NCBI GenBank assembly: GCA_023052935.1
Contig: CM041292.1
Coordinates: 102,464,426 to 102,528,425, forward strand
DNA: 64,000 nt
Reading direction: 5' to 3'
Source of the DNA: Piezodorus guildinii
Lineage: Eukaryota > Arthropoda > Insecta > Hemiptera > Pentatomidae
Shown: one piece after another, positions 10,739-22,420 of the stretch
Position numbering within the stretch: the first letter of the stretch is position 1
Layout of the letters: the number at the start of each line of letters is the position of its first letter
Notes under the pieces: model-generated
What the model was told of the DNA's origin: nothing
Database searches by the model: none
Seen by the model: the letters and a program-made list of their open reading frames with translations, nothing else
Program-made: the position numbers and the translations under genes

Positions 10739-12198
10739 CTACAGTCGACTATACATTCTCAATATATTATTTCTGTTTATTTTTAAGCAATAGAAATTTT
10801 CTCTTAAGATTTTTTTCATTTAAATACGGTACGGAAATGAATTATGAGGGCATCGTATGTTCATAAATGTGAATGTGTGAGGGGGATAATCGTTACGAAT
10901 TATCAATACAGCTTGTTTAATGATGAGGAAAACTATAAAAAAACAGAATTTTCGATAACTTTTCTATGATTAGAAAATAATTTATTTTCCAAAAAAAAAA
11001 AAAAAAAAAGTAAGGAGCGATTTTGGATTTACATTATTAGTAAATTACACTACATGTAAACTAAAGATTTGTAGTAATTTAATCTTTATAAATTTAAAGT
11101 CTACTAAGAATAAGATTAACCGTGAAAAATCGCTACATGGACCCTATATCTTTAAAATAATTGTTCACCCTTTATTCCTACTTTCTGAAAAAAAATAAAT
11201 TACCTATTATTATTACATATTATTTTATTTTTTAAGCTATATTTGGATCCAATTTAGTTAAAAGATAAACAATATTTAATCTGCCGTTAAAAATATAATG
11301 GTATTCTTAAGCTTTACTATGACCATTTATTATTATCTCTCAAAGAAGTTAAATTCTAGGCTTTCTTAAAGAATATGACATTACCTTAAAATATGATTTT
11401 GCATCTGATGCAGTATAAGAGATCTATGATTCCTCTCCTATCCTTTCCTGATTTCAACCCCAAATCCCATGGGCTTAGAAAAGAAAAGAAAAACAAAAAA
11501 AAACATGATTTGTTGATTAAAAAGAACTTGTTTGTGAAAGGAAGTGCTTTACATAAAAGCATAAGATTATGTTTCCTGTTTTTTTTTAACTTTCTCTACT
11601 TTTTTAAATCTACTCCTCTACCTTTTTAAATCTAATTTTTGAATTATTCTTCCTAAAAGAATAAAATCAGTTTTTAAAAGTAAATTTACTAGTTCTTGTG
11701 ATATTTTGATACATGGAAATATGGAGTCTGGTTACTGCTTTAGAGATATTTTGCCCATTCACAAGCTTTGCACAATTAGCTTAACAATAAAACTGTTTTA
11801 ATTTATATTTCAGAATTAGAAAATACAAAGATAATTACTATGTTTACTGTTCATTTCATTAATAAATATAAATTAGTTTCTAAAAAAAAAAAAAACAGGA
11901 AATAAACATATATTAGATTCTGTGTAGAATGTTAGTCTAGATGCTTTAATATTTTTAGTGAGAACTTAAAAGCCTAGTCTCCACCCACGAAATTTTAATG
12001 AATGAAATTAATTATGAAAGAGGAAATGAACAATTAAAACAATCCTGATAATTTGCCCGTTGCCCGCTCCGCTGGTCACGCATCAGATTCCCTAATCGCT
12101 TTTACCTTGATATTGTTGTTACATTCATGTAAAATGTCGAACATTTTATTTATGTATAGTTTGGAAAGTATGCATTTTATAGTAAATGTGTTTTTACT
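10739..12198. other. AT-rich stretch with several poly-A runs
   Basis: A runs near 10991-11009 and 11882-11895 may be old retroposon tails. No body can be recognised. Confidence 0.5.
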
Positions 12199-12262
12199 AT
12201 ATATATATATATAATTTATATATATATATATAATAATATAATATATATATATATATATTAAA
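12199..12262. repeat. (AT)n microsatellite
   Basis: Interrupted AT dinucleotide tract. Confidence 0.9.
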
Positions 12263-13074
12263 AATTAACAAATCTGCAAAAGGAAAATATGTAAATTTGG
12301 GTTTTTGAACTAATTTCGGTCACGATGAGAACTCTTTAACATACCTTTTTTTTAAATATCTGAAATAAATCGAAAAATATACATCTTTCCTAACATCTAA
12401 GATCCTATTTTAAAATATCATTAAATTTACAAATATTAATATTGTATTTTGAAAAACCATGGGAGGAATGTCATGTGAGGGGACACAAATAAAATATATT
12501 TTTAGTTTTGCCCCGGCTTTTTTTTTTTTTTTTTTTTCTAAACCAAGTTATTATTTCTGCGGTTATGTGGCGTGTGTCATTTTGGCAGCCGTATACAATA
12601 TGTCCGGAAATTACTTAAGTAAGTTCAAGAGATTTGTTCGGCTTTCGACCAAAATCAGGTGGTTTGCTTCGTCGCGCAGATGACATCCTATTTTACGTTG
12701 TACAGGAGAATCATTAGTTCAAAAAAACATAGCATGTGTCCAGAGAACGCAATGTATTAGTGTCTTTAAATTACTGAGCCAAATATAGTTCTTATCTATG
12801 GCGTGACAGTTCTGTATTTTTTAATTTTGTAATAGCCAGTGCATGGTTAAATTATCTATTAAAAATACATGAATATTTATTTGTTTTGATTTGTATTGAT
12901 TTAATTTCTTATTATGAAGTAAACATTTTTCTCTATAATACAAGTTTTTATTCGCTGTAGAATAAAAAAAAATGTCTGCATTCTTTTAAGTAAGAGTCCC
13001 AAAAGTTAGGCATAAGAAATAATCATATATTTTTTATACCAGTCTTTTCATTATCCGATTTTCAATTCTATAGA
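12263..13074. other. AT-rich stretch, nothing firm
   Basis: At 12590-12683 a plus frame reads MSGNYLSKFKRFVRLSTK. It is short, has no recognisable domain and follows a poly-T run, so I do not call it a gene. Confidence 0.4.
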
Positions 13075-13300
13075 ATTATATTCCTCTTTCCATCCGTCAT
13101 TCTAACTCTCTCTCTAACTTTAAATCCCGCTTATTTAATCATCTCATGACCATCCAGTCAAAAAAGAATCGTTAATAAGGTTCTGTTTAATTTTTATTTT
13201 CTCATTTACATGTGTCTATTTTCTATTGTTATTTGTTAATATTTACTATATTTTTAATATATAATATAATAAATTATATTACATAATTATGACTCTGAAA
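13075..13300 (+). repeat. Diverged retroposon-like tail shared with 44930-45300
   Basis: The translation ends ...NFKSRLFNHLM-like and then AAAAAAGAATCGTTAATAAG, a stretch that is similar to AAAAGAATTGTAAATAAG at about 45170. Both are followed by T-rich sequence with ACATGTGTCTATTT or ATATGTCCATTTCC. This suggests two old copies of one element's 3' end. Its class is uncertain. Confidence 0.3.
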
Positions 13301-14224
13301 CACATTTTCTAAATTCTGCAAATTCTATTCTACAGGTTCATTCCTCAGGATAGTAAAGAATCTATTTATTATTTATATAATAATAAAACATAAGTTAATC
13401 ATGATATACTAAAATTTTCGTTATTATTGCTACTCATATAGCTTTAAAGCAGTTTACTGAACTAATTTTAAATAATTCATATATTATACTTCCTGTAAGA
13501 CTCATTATTTTAGGTATTAATTAAAAAATGGTATTATTTAGATTAATTGCTATATTTCAACTTCAAGGACTCCAAAGTTTCCAGACAAAGGCCTAGCGCA
13601 ATACAGGCAAGACGTGGACTGAACACCGGAAGCAGGAACATGCAAAATGGATAAGACAATACTGGGCCAAAAGAAAGCGTAGTTGCGTCGTCCCAAGTTG
13701 GCCGGAACGAAATAATTAAATTTTAAAAAAATCTATATTTGACCTGAAAATTCAAAATTAAATAATAATTGTATGAGTTCTAGTTAAAATTATTTTGGTA
13801 AATCTAAGAAATTGCTTTAACTTGGCATAGCATATATTAAAAATTTAAATAATGAAATCTTGATATTTTATTATGATTATATTATTATTTATTTATACAT
13901 TTACTTATTCTTATTTCGAAGAATGTTTCACTCCTATGGTACTATTTTTATTTGTTACCAGTATTATTATCGTTGAAATATTATTAATTGAATTTACAAT
14001 GCATGTACGTAAAATATTTTAATTATATGATAAACACAAAAAAATACAACCTTCTTAAAGAGTTTCTATTTAAATAAATGAATAATTGATGCCATTTTTA
14101 CTGCATAATCGGTAACTGAAAAACGTAGTACTTGGAATTTTTTTCTGATTCAAGGGTTATCGTATGGTTTGAAAAGATTTCTTAATATAATATTTTTTGG
14201 TTCTTTTCTCAATATAGATCTTAC
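13301..14224. other. AT-rich stretch with one GC-richer patch
   Basis: The patch at about 13570-13705 (GCCTAGCGCAATACAGGC and GTTGCGTCGTCCCAAG) stands out by composition, but no frame or RNA fold identifies it. Confidence 0.4.
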
Positions 14225-14880
14225 CTATTCCTGCTTTCATCGCTGGATTTAAAGATCCTGACTTCTTAAGATCAACATTACCTCTTGAAGTATGTGTTAT
14301 AGCCCGCTCTGATATATTTATCGTTACTATGATAGAGCAGGAGATGGCAATGATGATCTATCCTAGACCATGTACCCCCGGAGGATACTCTTCCATATTT
14401 AGCCTAGACAACTGGCGGCCCTCGAGATCCCCCCAGATGACGCCCCATCTGCCTCGCTATGTTTAGCCTCCTCCCCCACTTGGTAGATATCCTCAAAGGT
14501 GACCTCAATCAAGGATGGTCGCGCCAGATGGTTGTCCCGTGCTCCATTGTCTACCAGGAGATCTTGGCTCATGTTCTGGATATGGAAAAGGGATCAACCT
14601 CACGAAGAAAGTGATGGAGGGTTGTGATGATTGTGTATACCATTAAATGTTCCCAGTAGATTAACCTTTAGATACTCCCGTGTAAGGAATTGCTACATTA
14701 GATGGATTTCCTGCCTTAAATTTCATCATTGCCCAAAGCGTCATCGGCTCTAATGCCATCGCTCCGTACTTATGGCCTGTAGTACCAGTGGCGAGTCCAG
14801 GAGGAAAGCGCTGAGATCTCCTGGGAAAGAGCGTTGCGATCCACGTTGTTAAGGCTTAGCTCTGACTATTCTTGAGAATC
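14225..14880 (-). other. GC-richer island with a 57-codon minus-strand ORF
   Basis: An ATG at 14570-14572 on minus opens a 57-codon frame to a TAA at 14399-14401. It starts MSQDLLVDNGARDNH and includes EVTFEDIYQVGEEAKHSEAD. The composition is polar and acidic, unlike surrounding AT-rich shadows. Upstream, a broken frame reads VNLLGTFNGIHNHHN. I do not recognise a family. A relic of the N-terminal (gag-like) part of a retroelement is my best guess, because the island is isolated, broken and GC-richer as the R1-like element at 22 kb is. Evidence is weak. Confidence 0.25.
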
Positions 14881-15904
14881 ATTAATTGACTTATGCCTTT
14901 TAGGATGTGTATTTTTTTATGAAAGCGATTAATATGAATTTCTAAACCTTTTTTTTTCATGAATACAGATATATTCCTTTAAAATATGAATATATAATTA
15001 AGTCTTAAAACATATAATCGTATTCTTTTCTAAAAAAAAAAAAAAAAAAAAAAATCAGTCTTAGATTAATCATGAAAAATCTACTTGATCCCATGTCTTT
15101 AAATGACTAAATCCACATTTTTAGTGGCATTTTTTGCAAAAATAATTAAGTGTATTAAATGGGTAACATAAATATGAAGATATATGCAGAGGGCGGTAAG
15201 GAAATGGCGACCTGTGAGAAATATATGATTTAATTTAGTGATAAACTAAAATAATTAGTGACGTGGAATCCACCATCCATTTTTTTTTTTTTTATTCTTG
15301 CCAATTTTTAACTCGTATACTTTTTATCTGAAGATTTTTTCATTCAAATACGATATAAAAAATCTAAATGAGTGAGGTCATCATTTTGTCATAATTGTTA
15401 GATATGGGGTGGTTTAACGGAGAGAATTATTCTGCTAAAATGAAGAGGTAGCTCTATGTAGAAGGGTATTGTTGGACGTTATCCAACGATTAGGGAATAA
15501 TTGGTCCTACACCCGCACCAAAAAAAGTTGTCGAGATTTCAAGTTTACATTACTTGTAAATTAAATTACATACCAATTGAACATTTCTAGTGATTTTTTT
15601 AATTAATGAAAATTTACCATATTGGGCTCATGTCTTTTAAGAGGTTATATTCCAGGCTTTATTACAGAATTTGACATTACCTTAAAACAAGATTTCTTTA
15701 TAAAAAAGCAACTTGTTTGTTAATGGAGTCGTGCACTTCAAATATTTGATTGAGTTTTTACTTTTTCCGTAACATTCTCTACAGTTAAATCTGCTTCTAA
15801 TAATTAACTGTTCCTAACTTCAGTTTATAATTAAAGTGATAAATCTAGCTCGAAAATGAGAAGCAACTCGAAATTGAAATTAATGATGAAAATATTCCAT
15901 GGAG
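14881..15904. other. AT-rich stretch with a long poly-A run
   Basis: An A run at about 15032-15054 and a T run near 15283. The sequence at 15150-15350 loosely parallels 10310-10500 (TGGAATC..CAT, GAGGGCGGTAAGGAAATGGCGACC), which suggests an old duplication. No genes seen. Confidence 0.35.
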
Positions 15905-16215
15905 CATGGTGATGAAGGAGCGGCGTGGCCTAGTGGTAGAGACTAGTCTACTGTTCTACAGATCCTGGAGTTGAATCCCTGCCTCGACAGAATATTATTT
16001 ATTCTGTTAATTCAGCCGGGGATACGCAGGATATGGAGACTCTCTTGGGGCAGAACCAGCCTCTAGAAAGTTACTACCCGAATCAATGGGAGAATACCTG
16101 ACGACTGAGTGTGATCTCGGTTTAATCACTTCATCGCACGGCAGTTAACCTAGAAACAGTACCAATCTCTATGCAATGTGCTCAATACCTTTCGTGGGTT
16201 GTCTTGGTTTTTTAT
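15905..16215 (+). mobile_element. tRNA-headed SINE, family 2, copy 1
   Basis: The head begins GGAGCGGCGTGGCCTAGTGG, containing an A-box-like TGGCCTAGTGG, and has a B-box-like AGTTGAATCCC 45 bp later. It is followed by the near-palindromic CAGAATATTATTTATTCTG shared with copies at 39250-39608 and 54005-54270. The 3' half (GTGATCTCGG, CATCGCACGGC, GGGTTGTCTTGG) matches the 54-kb copy. A pol III-transcribed, tRNA-derived retroposon is inferred from the head structure. It is not a functional tRNA: the anticodon stem cannot be drawn. Confidence 0.7.
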
Positions 16216-17549
16216 TTTTTAATATTTCACAGATGTGCAATGAAATTTGTACATTTCTTCGGAAACTCAAATCCTATTTTACATCTTCCAAAAAGAAAAT
16301 TGACAATGCTATTTAAATACTAAGTAGTCAGAATTTATTCCTCTCAAGCTTAATTATTCTGATTTACTTCTGTTAGTTAAAAAAAATACTTGCGAAATTG
16401 TATGCCTTGACAAATTACTAATCCAATTGATTCGTATTAATAATCATTCGATTGATTTTAGTAGTAGATATATTTGGTAGGATACCAATAATCATTTCAT
16501 TATACTTTAAGGTGTGGATGTCATTTTTTTTTTTTTTTTTATGCTCTTTAAATACTACCACTAAACCTTAAATCCTGATTTCAAATCCTTAAGTCTTTCG
16601 TTTCCTGTTTTTTAAATTATTAGGATCAGAACCGACTCTTGTTTAGTTGTTTATTAATGATTAGTTCAATCGTTTTAATCTTTCAGTTCATAAAACGTGT
16701 ATCAATGCACTTTTAAATACAAGAACCCCCTAAATTAGATTTATTACGAATTTTGCGCTTAATACTCAAAACGTTAGAAATTATTATGACAACATTTATA
16801 CTTTTGTAATCAGTTGAGGAAAAAATAAACAACTTAATTTTAAGGAGTAACTATAATTCGTGTGAACCAGCCGTTAAGAGATGTGTATATCTCTACCAAA
16901 CTCGGGTGTCACATGTCTCTATGGATGTCCGAATGCTCCCCAAAATATCCTATTACACTTGGGAATTCCCAGAGAGGAAATGAAATCCAAGCACATTTAT
17001 CCGGAATAATATATGTTGAATATTATCCAAGTTTGTACATATTTGGTTATATAGTTAGTCTTTGGCAAATATACTTTAAAAATTATAGAATTTTTAAATT
17101 ATTAATAATTTTCTAATTCCTAGTTATGTTAACTTTTAATTTGTTTTCGTTTGTCTAGTTTACTTTTAATTAAACTGAGATGGAAAGGGATTTGGTTTTA
17201 GAAGACCTTCCTTGAACTCATAATCCTCGAAATAATTGTTCTCACTTTAGGACCGCGTTACTAGAATAGTTATTTTTAGATGCCTCATGGGCAGCTAACA
17301 GTGGGACATGTTTTTATTTGGATTTAGGTTCGTTTTTATACCATTAATGCATTATATGACGGGAGGTCGTGAATTAGGCAAGAGATTTTTTTTTTTTTTT
17401 TACAGATTATTGTATTGTTATTAGATTATTTATAAATCAGATCTTACAGGTTTTAACTAATTATGTAGAGATAAGGAAGAATTGATTTAAATTACCCATC
17501 TATAATCCATACCAATATTAGGTAAGTTAAGATTTTAATACTAATATTT
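16216..17549. other. AT-rich stretch, nothing recognised
   Basis: T runs near 16526-16541 and 17386-17402. No supported coding frame. Confidence 0.5.
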
Positions 17550-18284
17550 TTTAAAACTGTTATTGTTTATTGAAATATGCAACTGTATATTTTCATACAA
17601 CAAGTAAATATGCTACTTAATGATAAAATACATGAAAAAAATATGAAGAGAAATTGCCCATTGGCAGCACTCTAGTAGTGAATCTAAACAAGAAGGTCTG
17701 GAGGCCATCTTCTTTTCAGACGCCTCTGCGGGTTGTTAGGAATTGAAGAGAAAGCAAGGATTGAAACTAGTGGATTAGAATAGGAGTAAAGTTTTTCATG
17801 GAAGGAGTGATACCTGGTACAAGCCAAATCAGCAACATATGGAGCATTAAGGTCTTAGTGGATGTTTTTATTCGTGACAAGGAAGGAGCGTTAAGGATTT
17901 TGGATTGTACGGATTGGATACGGGATGAGTTTGATGGTTTAGTAAAGCCCCAAAGCTCAACTCCGTAGGCCCTTATAGGTCTTAGGATTGTCATGTAAAT
18001 GAGTCTTTTGTAGTTAAGTGAAAGGTTAGAGCGTCTGTCAAGCAAATGTTGTAGTAACCGAAATCGGCGAGCAGTTCAGTTTTTCAGTCTTGTATGCGGA
18101 TTCCATGTAAGACGTTTGTCAAGCAGGATACCTAAAAAACGGATCTGTTCAACGGGGACAAGCAAGTTATCATTAAAGGACACTGTAGGGCAGGATGTCA
18201 TAGGTTTACGACGAAGGGTAAAGGTAATTTGATGTGATTTATTGGAATTGATTTTAATTTTCCAATTCTAACACCATATTTCAG
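17550..18284 (-). pseudogene. 5'-truncated Jockey copy, ORF2 C-terminus and 3' UTR
   Basis: On minus it aligns along its length with 61305-62045 of the large Jockey copy. It begins at the YGVRIGK-like segment after the RT palm, then an open stretch (18045-17767) reads LNYKRLIYMTILRPIRAYG and SNSSRIQSVQSKIL. The 3' UTR follows, with GTGCTGCCAATGGGCA, then TACTTGTTGTATG and AATAAACAATAAC before an A-rich tail near 17550. Catalytic RT motifs are absent because of 5' truncation. Stops interrupt the rest of the frame. The 3' UTR is closer to the fragment at 51580-51683 than to the 62-kb copy, so at least two subfamilies exist. Confidence 0.8.
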
Positions 18285-19139
18285 GTCTCATGTACAATAG
18301 AAACAAATACAACCCTTATTTAACCATGAAATTTTAAATTAAAATGTTGAAATATGATGATTTATTTAATGGAAGAACTTTTAGAATTTAATCCTAAATA
18401 ACAATATATACAATTTAAAACACTATCAATTTTTTAGTTATGGGATAGTTAATATCCTGAATTTCTTTGAGAATGATGAAACATACTAACCGAAGTAAGA
18501 TACCACAGAACAGTTCCAAAATGAAGAATTTGTGTTAAAAAAAAAATGCACTAGACCTAATAATGTTCAACATATTACAAACACAATATAGTCTTACAAA
18601 TATGTTAACTAAGACACTTATTCCTAGAGTTGAATGTATACTAGAATATCTTGTTTATAGCTGAGAAAACGAGATGAGCCTTATGAAGAGACCGTAGCGT
18701 TAGAACACAGAACACATGGAAATAATATTTGACCTAGGCATGGGCCTGAATCCAAAATGAGAAAAATATCTTACATCTAATAGCTCACAGACATGGTGAG
18801 CCTACAAAATGAATTCAAAACTTAACATACTTTTTCCTTTGAATAACAAGAGCTGAAATTTGCTCTTTGAAGATCAGAACTTCTTTGTATTATACAACCA
18901 TTCTTGAAATTGTAAACTGAGAATAAAATAAAAATCGCCTACTATTGTTCATGTTGAATAAACTTTTGAAAAATATTATTAATTCATTATTTAAACAATC
19001 ACAACTTTAATATTGTGTCTGTGATTATTATAATCTGCAACAGCTATTATTTGTTTTTCTGCATTGATTATTTGCTGGTACTGAATCTGAGCTTGGAAGC
19101 GATTTCTGATGAGAGCGGATCGTTGCGGAAATTGCCATG
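18285..19139. other. AT-rich stretch, nothing recognised
   Basis: No supported feature. Confidence 0.5.
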
Positions 19140-19189
19140 CAATGTTTCACTGGCTATATTTTCAGCTTCATTTCAGATTTATCCAGCTA

Positions 19190-19460
19190 AAAAACTACAC
19201 ATTCAAAAAATACAGGCCTTTCAATCCAAATTTTAAGACTAGCAACGAACTCTCCAGCGTATGTTTCAAACGATACCCTTCATACCGACTTGCGTATTCC
19301 AACTACTACTACCACAAACCACATACGATTGACTCACAAACGGTTTCACGACAAACTACATGGACACTTTAATAAATTTGTTCAAAACATGGCTACAACT
19401 AACATACCTAACATAACTTGGCGTAGGCTGAAAGGAATTGTATCAGGGAGCTCCTGAGCT
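19190..19460 (+). pseudogene. Second Jockey-type family, ORF2 C-terminal relic
   Basis: One frame near 19200 reads IQAFQSKF, the 'IQ.FQSK.LR' signature that follows the thumb domain in Jockey elements. After a frame change, an open run of about 66 codons reads AYVSNDTLHTDLRIPT and RFHDKLHGHFNKFVQ and ends at a TGA in AGCTCCTGA (19449-19457). This closely matches the pattern at 5764-6260 and differs from the 60-kb family, which ends DNPPRRLKRR. No endonuclease or RT catalytic motif is present. Confidence 0.65.
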
Positions 19461-19689
19461 GAAAATATAGTTGTGCTTAATGTCAAGAGGATGAACCATT
19501 GCGTGATGTCTCCCTCATACCTAACCATGCCATGTTTTCCATATTTGTGAAATACTTCCCATTTGCTTATTGTATTTATTTTACAGGTGCAAAGATAGTT
19601 ATTAAGTTTAAAAAAAAATAATTAAGATTTATTATTTTATTCAACGTGTCTAAATGTATGTGCTTCATGTCTGTCTTACTTCTTAAATG

Positions 19690-20105
19690 ATTTTGGCGAT
19701 CGAAGGACGTTCGGTTTGCTGTGAGTATTCGTCTCTGTATTTCGTATACCTGTTGATTTGGGTTCTTAAGTAGATGAAGGATCGAATATTTTCAATCTTA
19801 TAGTTACCTACCGTTTCTTTTCTCGCGTAGGTAAGGTGCACATATATTTTTTTCTTATTAGCATTTATTATCAGGCCTAGTCTCGATGCTGATGTTTCTA
19901 GTGCCTTGCAAGCTATTCTTATTGAGTCGAAAGATCTTCCTGCTAGATCCAGATCATCTGCATATCCGAATACCTTGTTTACTAAGGTCCCGATTGTCTG
20001 GATAACAGAGGTTCTGATAGCTATTTCGAGGTTATATACTGGACTTCATCAGACTCATGTTTCAGTGGACAACCCTCTTGATAGGCTACCTTGCATCCTC
20101 ACAAT
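19690..20105 (-). pseudogene. Non-LTR reverse transcriptase palm relic (YADD)
   Basis: On minus, a continuous frame from about 20040 to 19740 reads YNLEIAIRTSVIQ, VFGYADDLDLAGRS, ALETSASRLGLIINANK and ENIRSFIYLRTQINRYTKY. YADD is the catalytic motif C, GLIINANKKK is motif D, and FIYLRTQIN is motif E (FxYLG). Slightly upstream in another frame QEGCPL matches motif B (RQGCPL). The 'ALE..A...GL.IN..KTK' style differs from both Jockey families here and suggests another non-LTR clade. The copy is a fragment with at least one frameshift. Confidence 0.7.
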
Positions 20106-20164
20106 ACACGTCTTGTATATAATTGTGAGTAGCGATGTTAACTTAAGTTTAATAAAAATTAATT

Positions 20165-20490
20165 AATATTTCACAATAAAAAAGCACTCCTTAACTTCCA
20201 TTTCTTAAACCTTTATTTTTCTTCTCAATCTATTACATAGTTTGTCTACGTTTCGGGGTTCATTCCCCATTATCAATACTTTTTTCTAATAACACCTTTT
20301 AACACACAACACATTATATTAAATTTCTTGCTTACTGATATTTGTCCACTTTGATGTTTATTGGCTAACCCTTTGTTAGCTAACTCTTGAAAGAACCCAG
20401 AAACATAGAAAAACTACGTAATAGATTGAGAAGAAAAATAAAGGTGTAAGTAAAGGAAGTTGAGGAGCGCTTTTTTATTGTGAAATATTT
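20165..20490. mobile_element. Foldback element FB2 with degenerate hammerhead-like core
   Basis: Outer arms 20165-20275 and 20385-20490 are inverted copies (ATTTCACAATAAAAAAGC and GCTTTTTTATTGTGAAATA at the ends). On minus, the left arm reads TTGATAAT, GGGG, a 6-nt loop, CCCC and GAAACGTAGAC (20276 down to 20244). This is the same layout as FB1 with two core changes (U for C3, A for G8). In the right arm the CUGANGA-equivalent and half of helix II are deleted. The loop of about 110 bp has no ORF. Confidence 0.65.
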
Positions 20491-21998
20491 AACAAATTTC
20501 CTAAAAAATTGTAAAAAAAAAAAAGAAAATTAATATTATTACTAAGAAAAAAGTAGCTGAAAAATTAATTTTTTGTTTAAAGAGAAAAATGTTCAGTTTT
20601 TAGATAATGTACAATGCCTCTTTGTCAATTTCTTGACAAAAATCAGAAATCTTCTGCGTCAATTTCTATTATTATGAAGTAATAAGAAGTTTTTTACAGA
20701 ATATATTTTAAAGTACATCTGCGTAAATGACATTTTTAGTTTTATTCTCTTGTGGCAGAAGAACATACTGATATTCTCCGCAACCTGATCTTGACGTAAA
20801 TCGATTCCTGCGTAATGTTTGCCCCTGTGATTTACTAATTGTTACGGCAAAAGATAAATTATCGGGAAATAGATTTTTTTTAAACTAAAAGGTAAGTCAT
20901 TTGGAATCATTGGGATGCGAGGTTAATTTGACTCGTTTTTTCCCCACAATTTCCTCTTATTCTTCACCCCTATTCCTCGATAAATGGAATATCCAACACA
21001 AAAATAATTTTTCAATTCAAACCAGTTGCTGAGATTAGCGTTTAAACAAACAAACTCTTCAGCTTAATAATACTAGTATAGATTTACTGTTTTTGTTTTT
21101 TTAAGAAGCATACTCTTTTTTTTTTTTTTAATCTTCCAAATATTTCCTAATAATGTATTAATACCGGAATTTCGCAGGAGTTATATATTTTTCGTAATTA
21201 ATCATAATCCTCCCATGGCAATATAAAAATATACAGCATTCGGCTTTAAAATAGAAGGTGCTCTTTCACGGGTGATTTATGGGAGGATATACTCAGGAGA
21301 GCTTTTCATTGTCGGATTTATTGTCCCCTTGTCAATAGCACAATCCTTCTTTTGTCGAGTTCAGTCGTCGATTTTCCATTATACTCAAGTTTAGATTTAG
21401 CCAACCCTTCTTCTTTCCATTTCAAAGGTGTGACTTTGATAGAATTTACATTTTTTCTTTATGTTAATTTTACTTTTTCGTAGTTTCATCTAACTTGAAG
21501 TCATACATATATCAGTCAATCGGTAGCGTAATTATTAGAATTACTATAGCCAGAATATTAAACGTACAAGAAGAGATATGTGTGTATATGTAGTTTTAAA
21601 CACCTTTCCACTCGTCAGAATAACTTTCCCTAGTCACTATTAAATTTTTTTATTTCTTTATTTTTATTTTATTTAGGAGTCTCCTCTGAAGTGGGTTTCC
21701 TTAACCTAAACTGTTAAGATAGCTTCTTTCCATAATGATATATCTAAGGCCCGTTCTCCCCTTAGGCCATGACCCATCATGGACTCCTCTACTTCGTCAT
21801 CCCAAGTCCTCGTCTTCTTATTACCTTAATTTTCCACAGATAAACTATAAATTATTCAACTCTAATTTAATAAATAATAGTAAATTTGTTATTTCTACTT
21901 AATGAGAACCGATGGGGGGAGAGAGGGGATTAATATAAATGCAAGTCTCAAGCAAATATGATTTTTTTTTTCTTTTAAGTCCCTTGGATGTGGAGTTG
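20491..21998. other. AT-rich stretch before the R1-like insertion
   Basis: No coding or repeat unit identified. A GC-richer patch at 21680-21830 (GGCCCGTTCTCCCCTTAGG) has no diagnosable frame. Confidence 0.5.
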
Positions 21999-22014
21999 AA
22001 ATAAGAGAAGGAAT

Positions 22015-22420
22015 GGGAGGTTAGATTGAGCTTTGATACTGATAAGTGAGTTCCTGTTAAAGAGTTTGAAATAAGGTGTTATATTGTGTTATAGTTCTGT
22101 TTTATTTCGTTGTGTTCGTGTTATTTCCTTTTTACTATGTTCTTATTGTTAATTTTCCATTAGTTTCCGTTTTTTCCTTTGTTTTTTAGATTTAAGTGGA
22201 ACGGGTCAGGTTAGGTTGAGCCTACTGGCTTTGCCTCCTTTATTTATAGACATTTAGAGGCATCAGTTATTCACTGACAGGTAAGACTGTATTTAAAGTT
22301 CATTACAGTGATATTTAAAGACAAAGTTCTAATTAGAAAAAAATGATAACGTTGGTTAGGTTATAGAGGTTACTCACACTTATTATCAGATATAAGCTGG
22401 TAACTAGCCTCGGTGTTACA
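22015..22420 (+). promoter_or_regulatory. 5' UTR of the R1-like element, presumed internal promoter
   Basis: About 400 bp between the target duplication and the ORF1 ATG. Non-LTR elements of this type carry an internal promoter at the extreme 5' end; I see no motif that proves it here. The sequence is T-rich with GTGTTATAGTTCTG-type stretches and no long ORF. Confidence 0.4.

Noticed and set aside
15918..15990. Possible tRNA gene
   Set aside because: A- and B-box-like sequences are present, but the cloverleaf cannot be closed and the segment continues as a SINE with two other copies.
19906..20166. 86-codon plus-strand ORF
   Set aside because: It lies antisense to the YADD reverse transcriptase relic.
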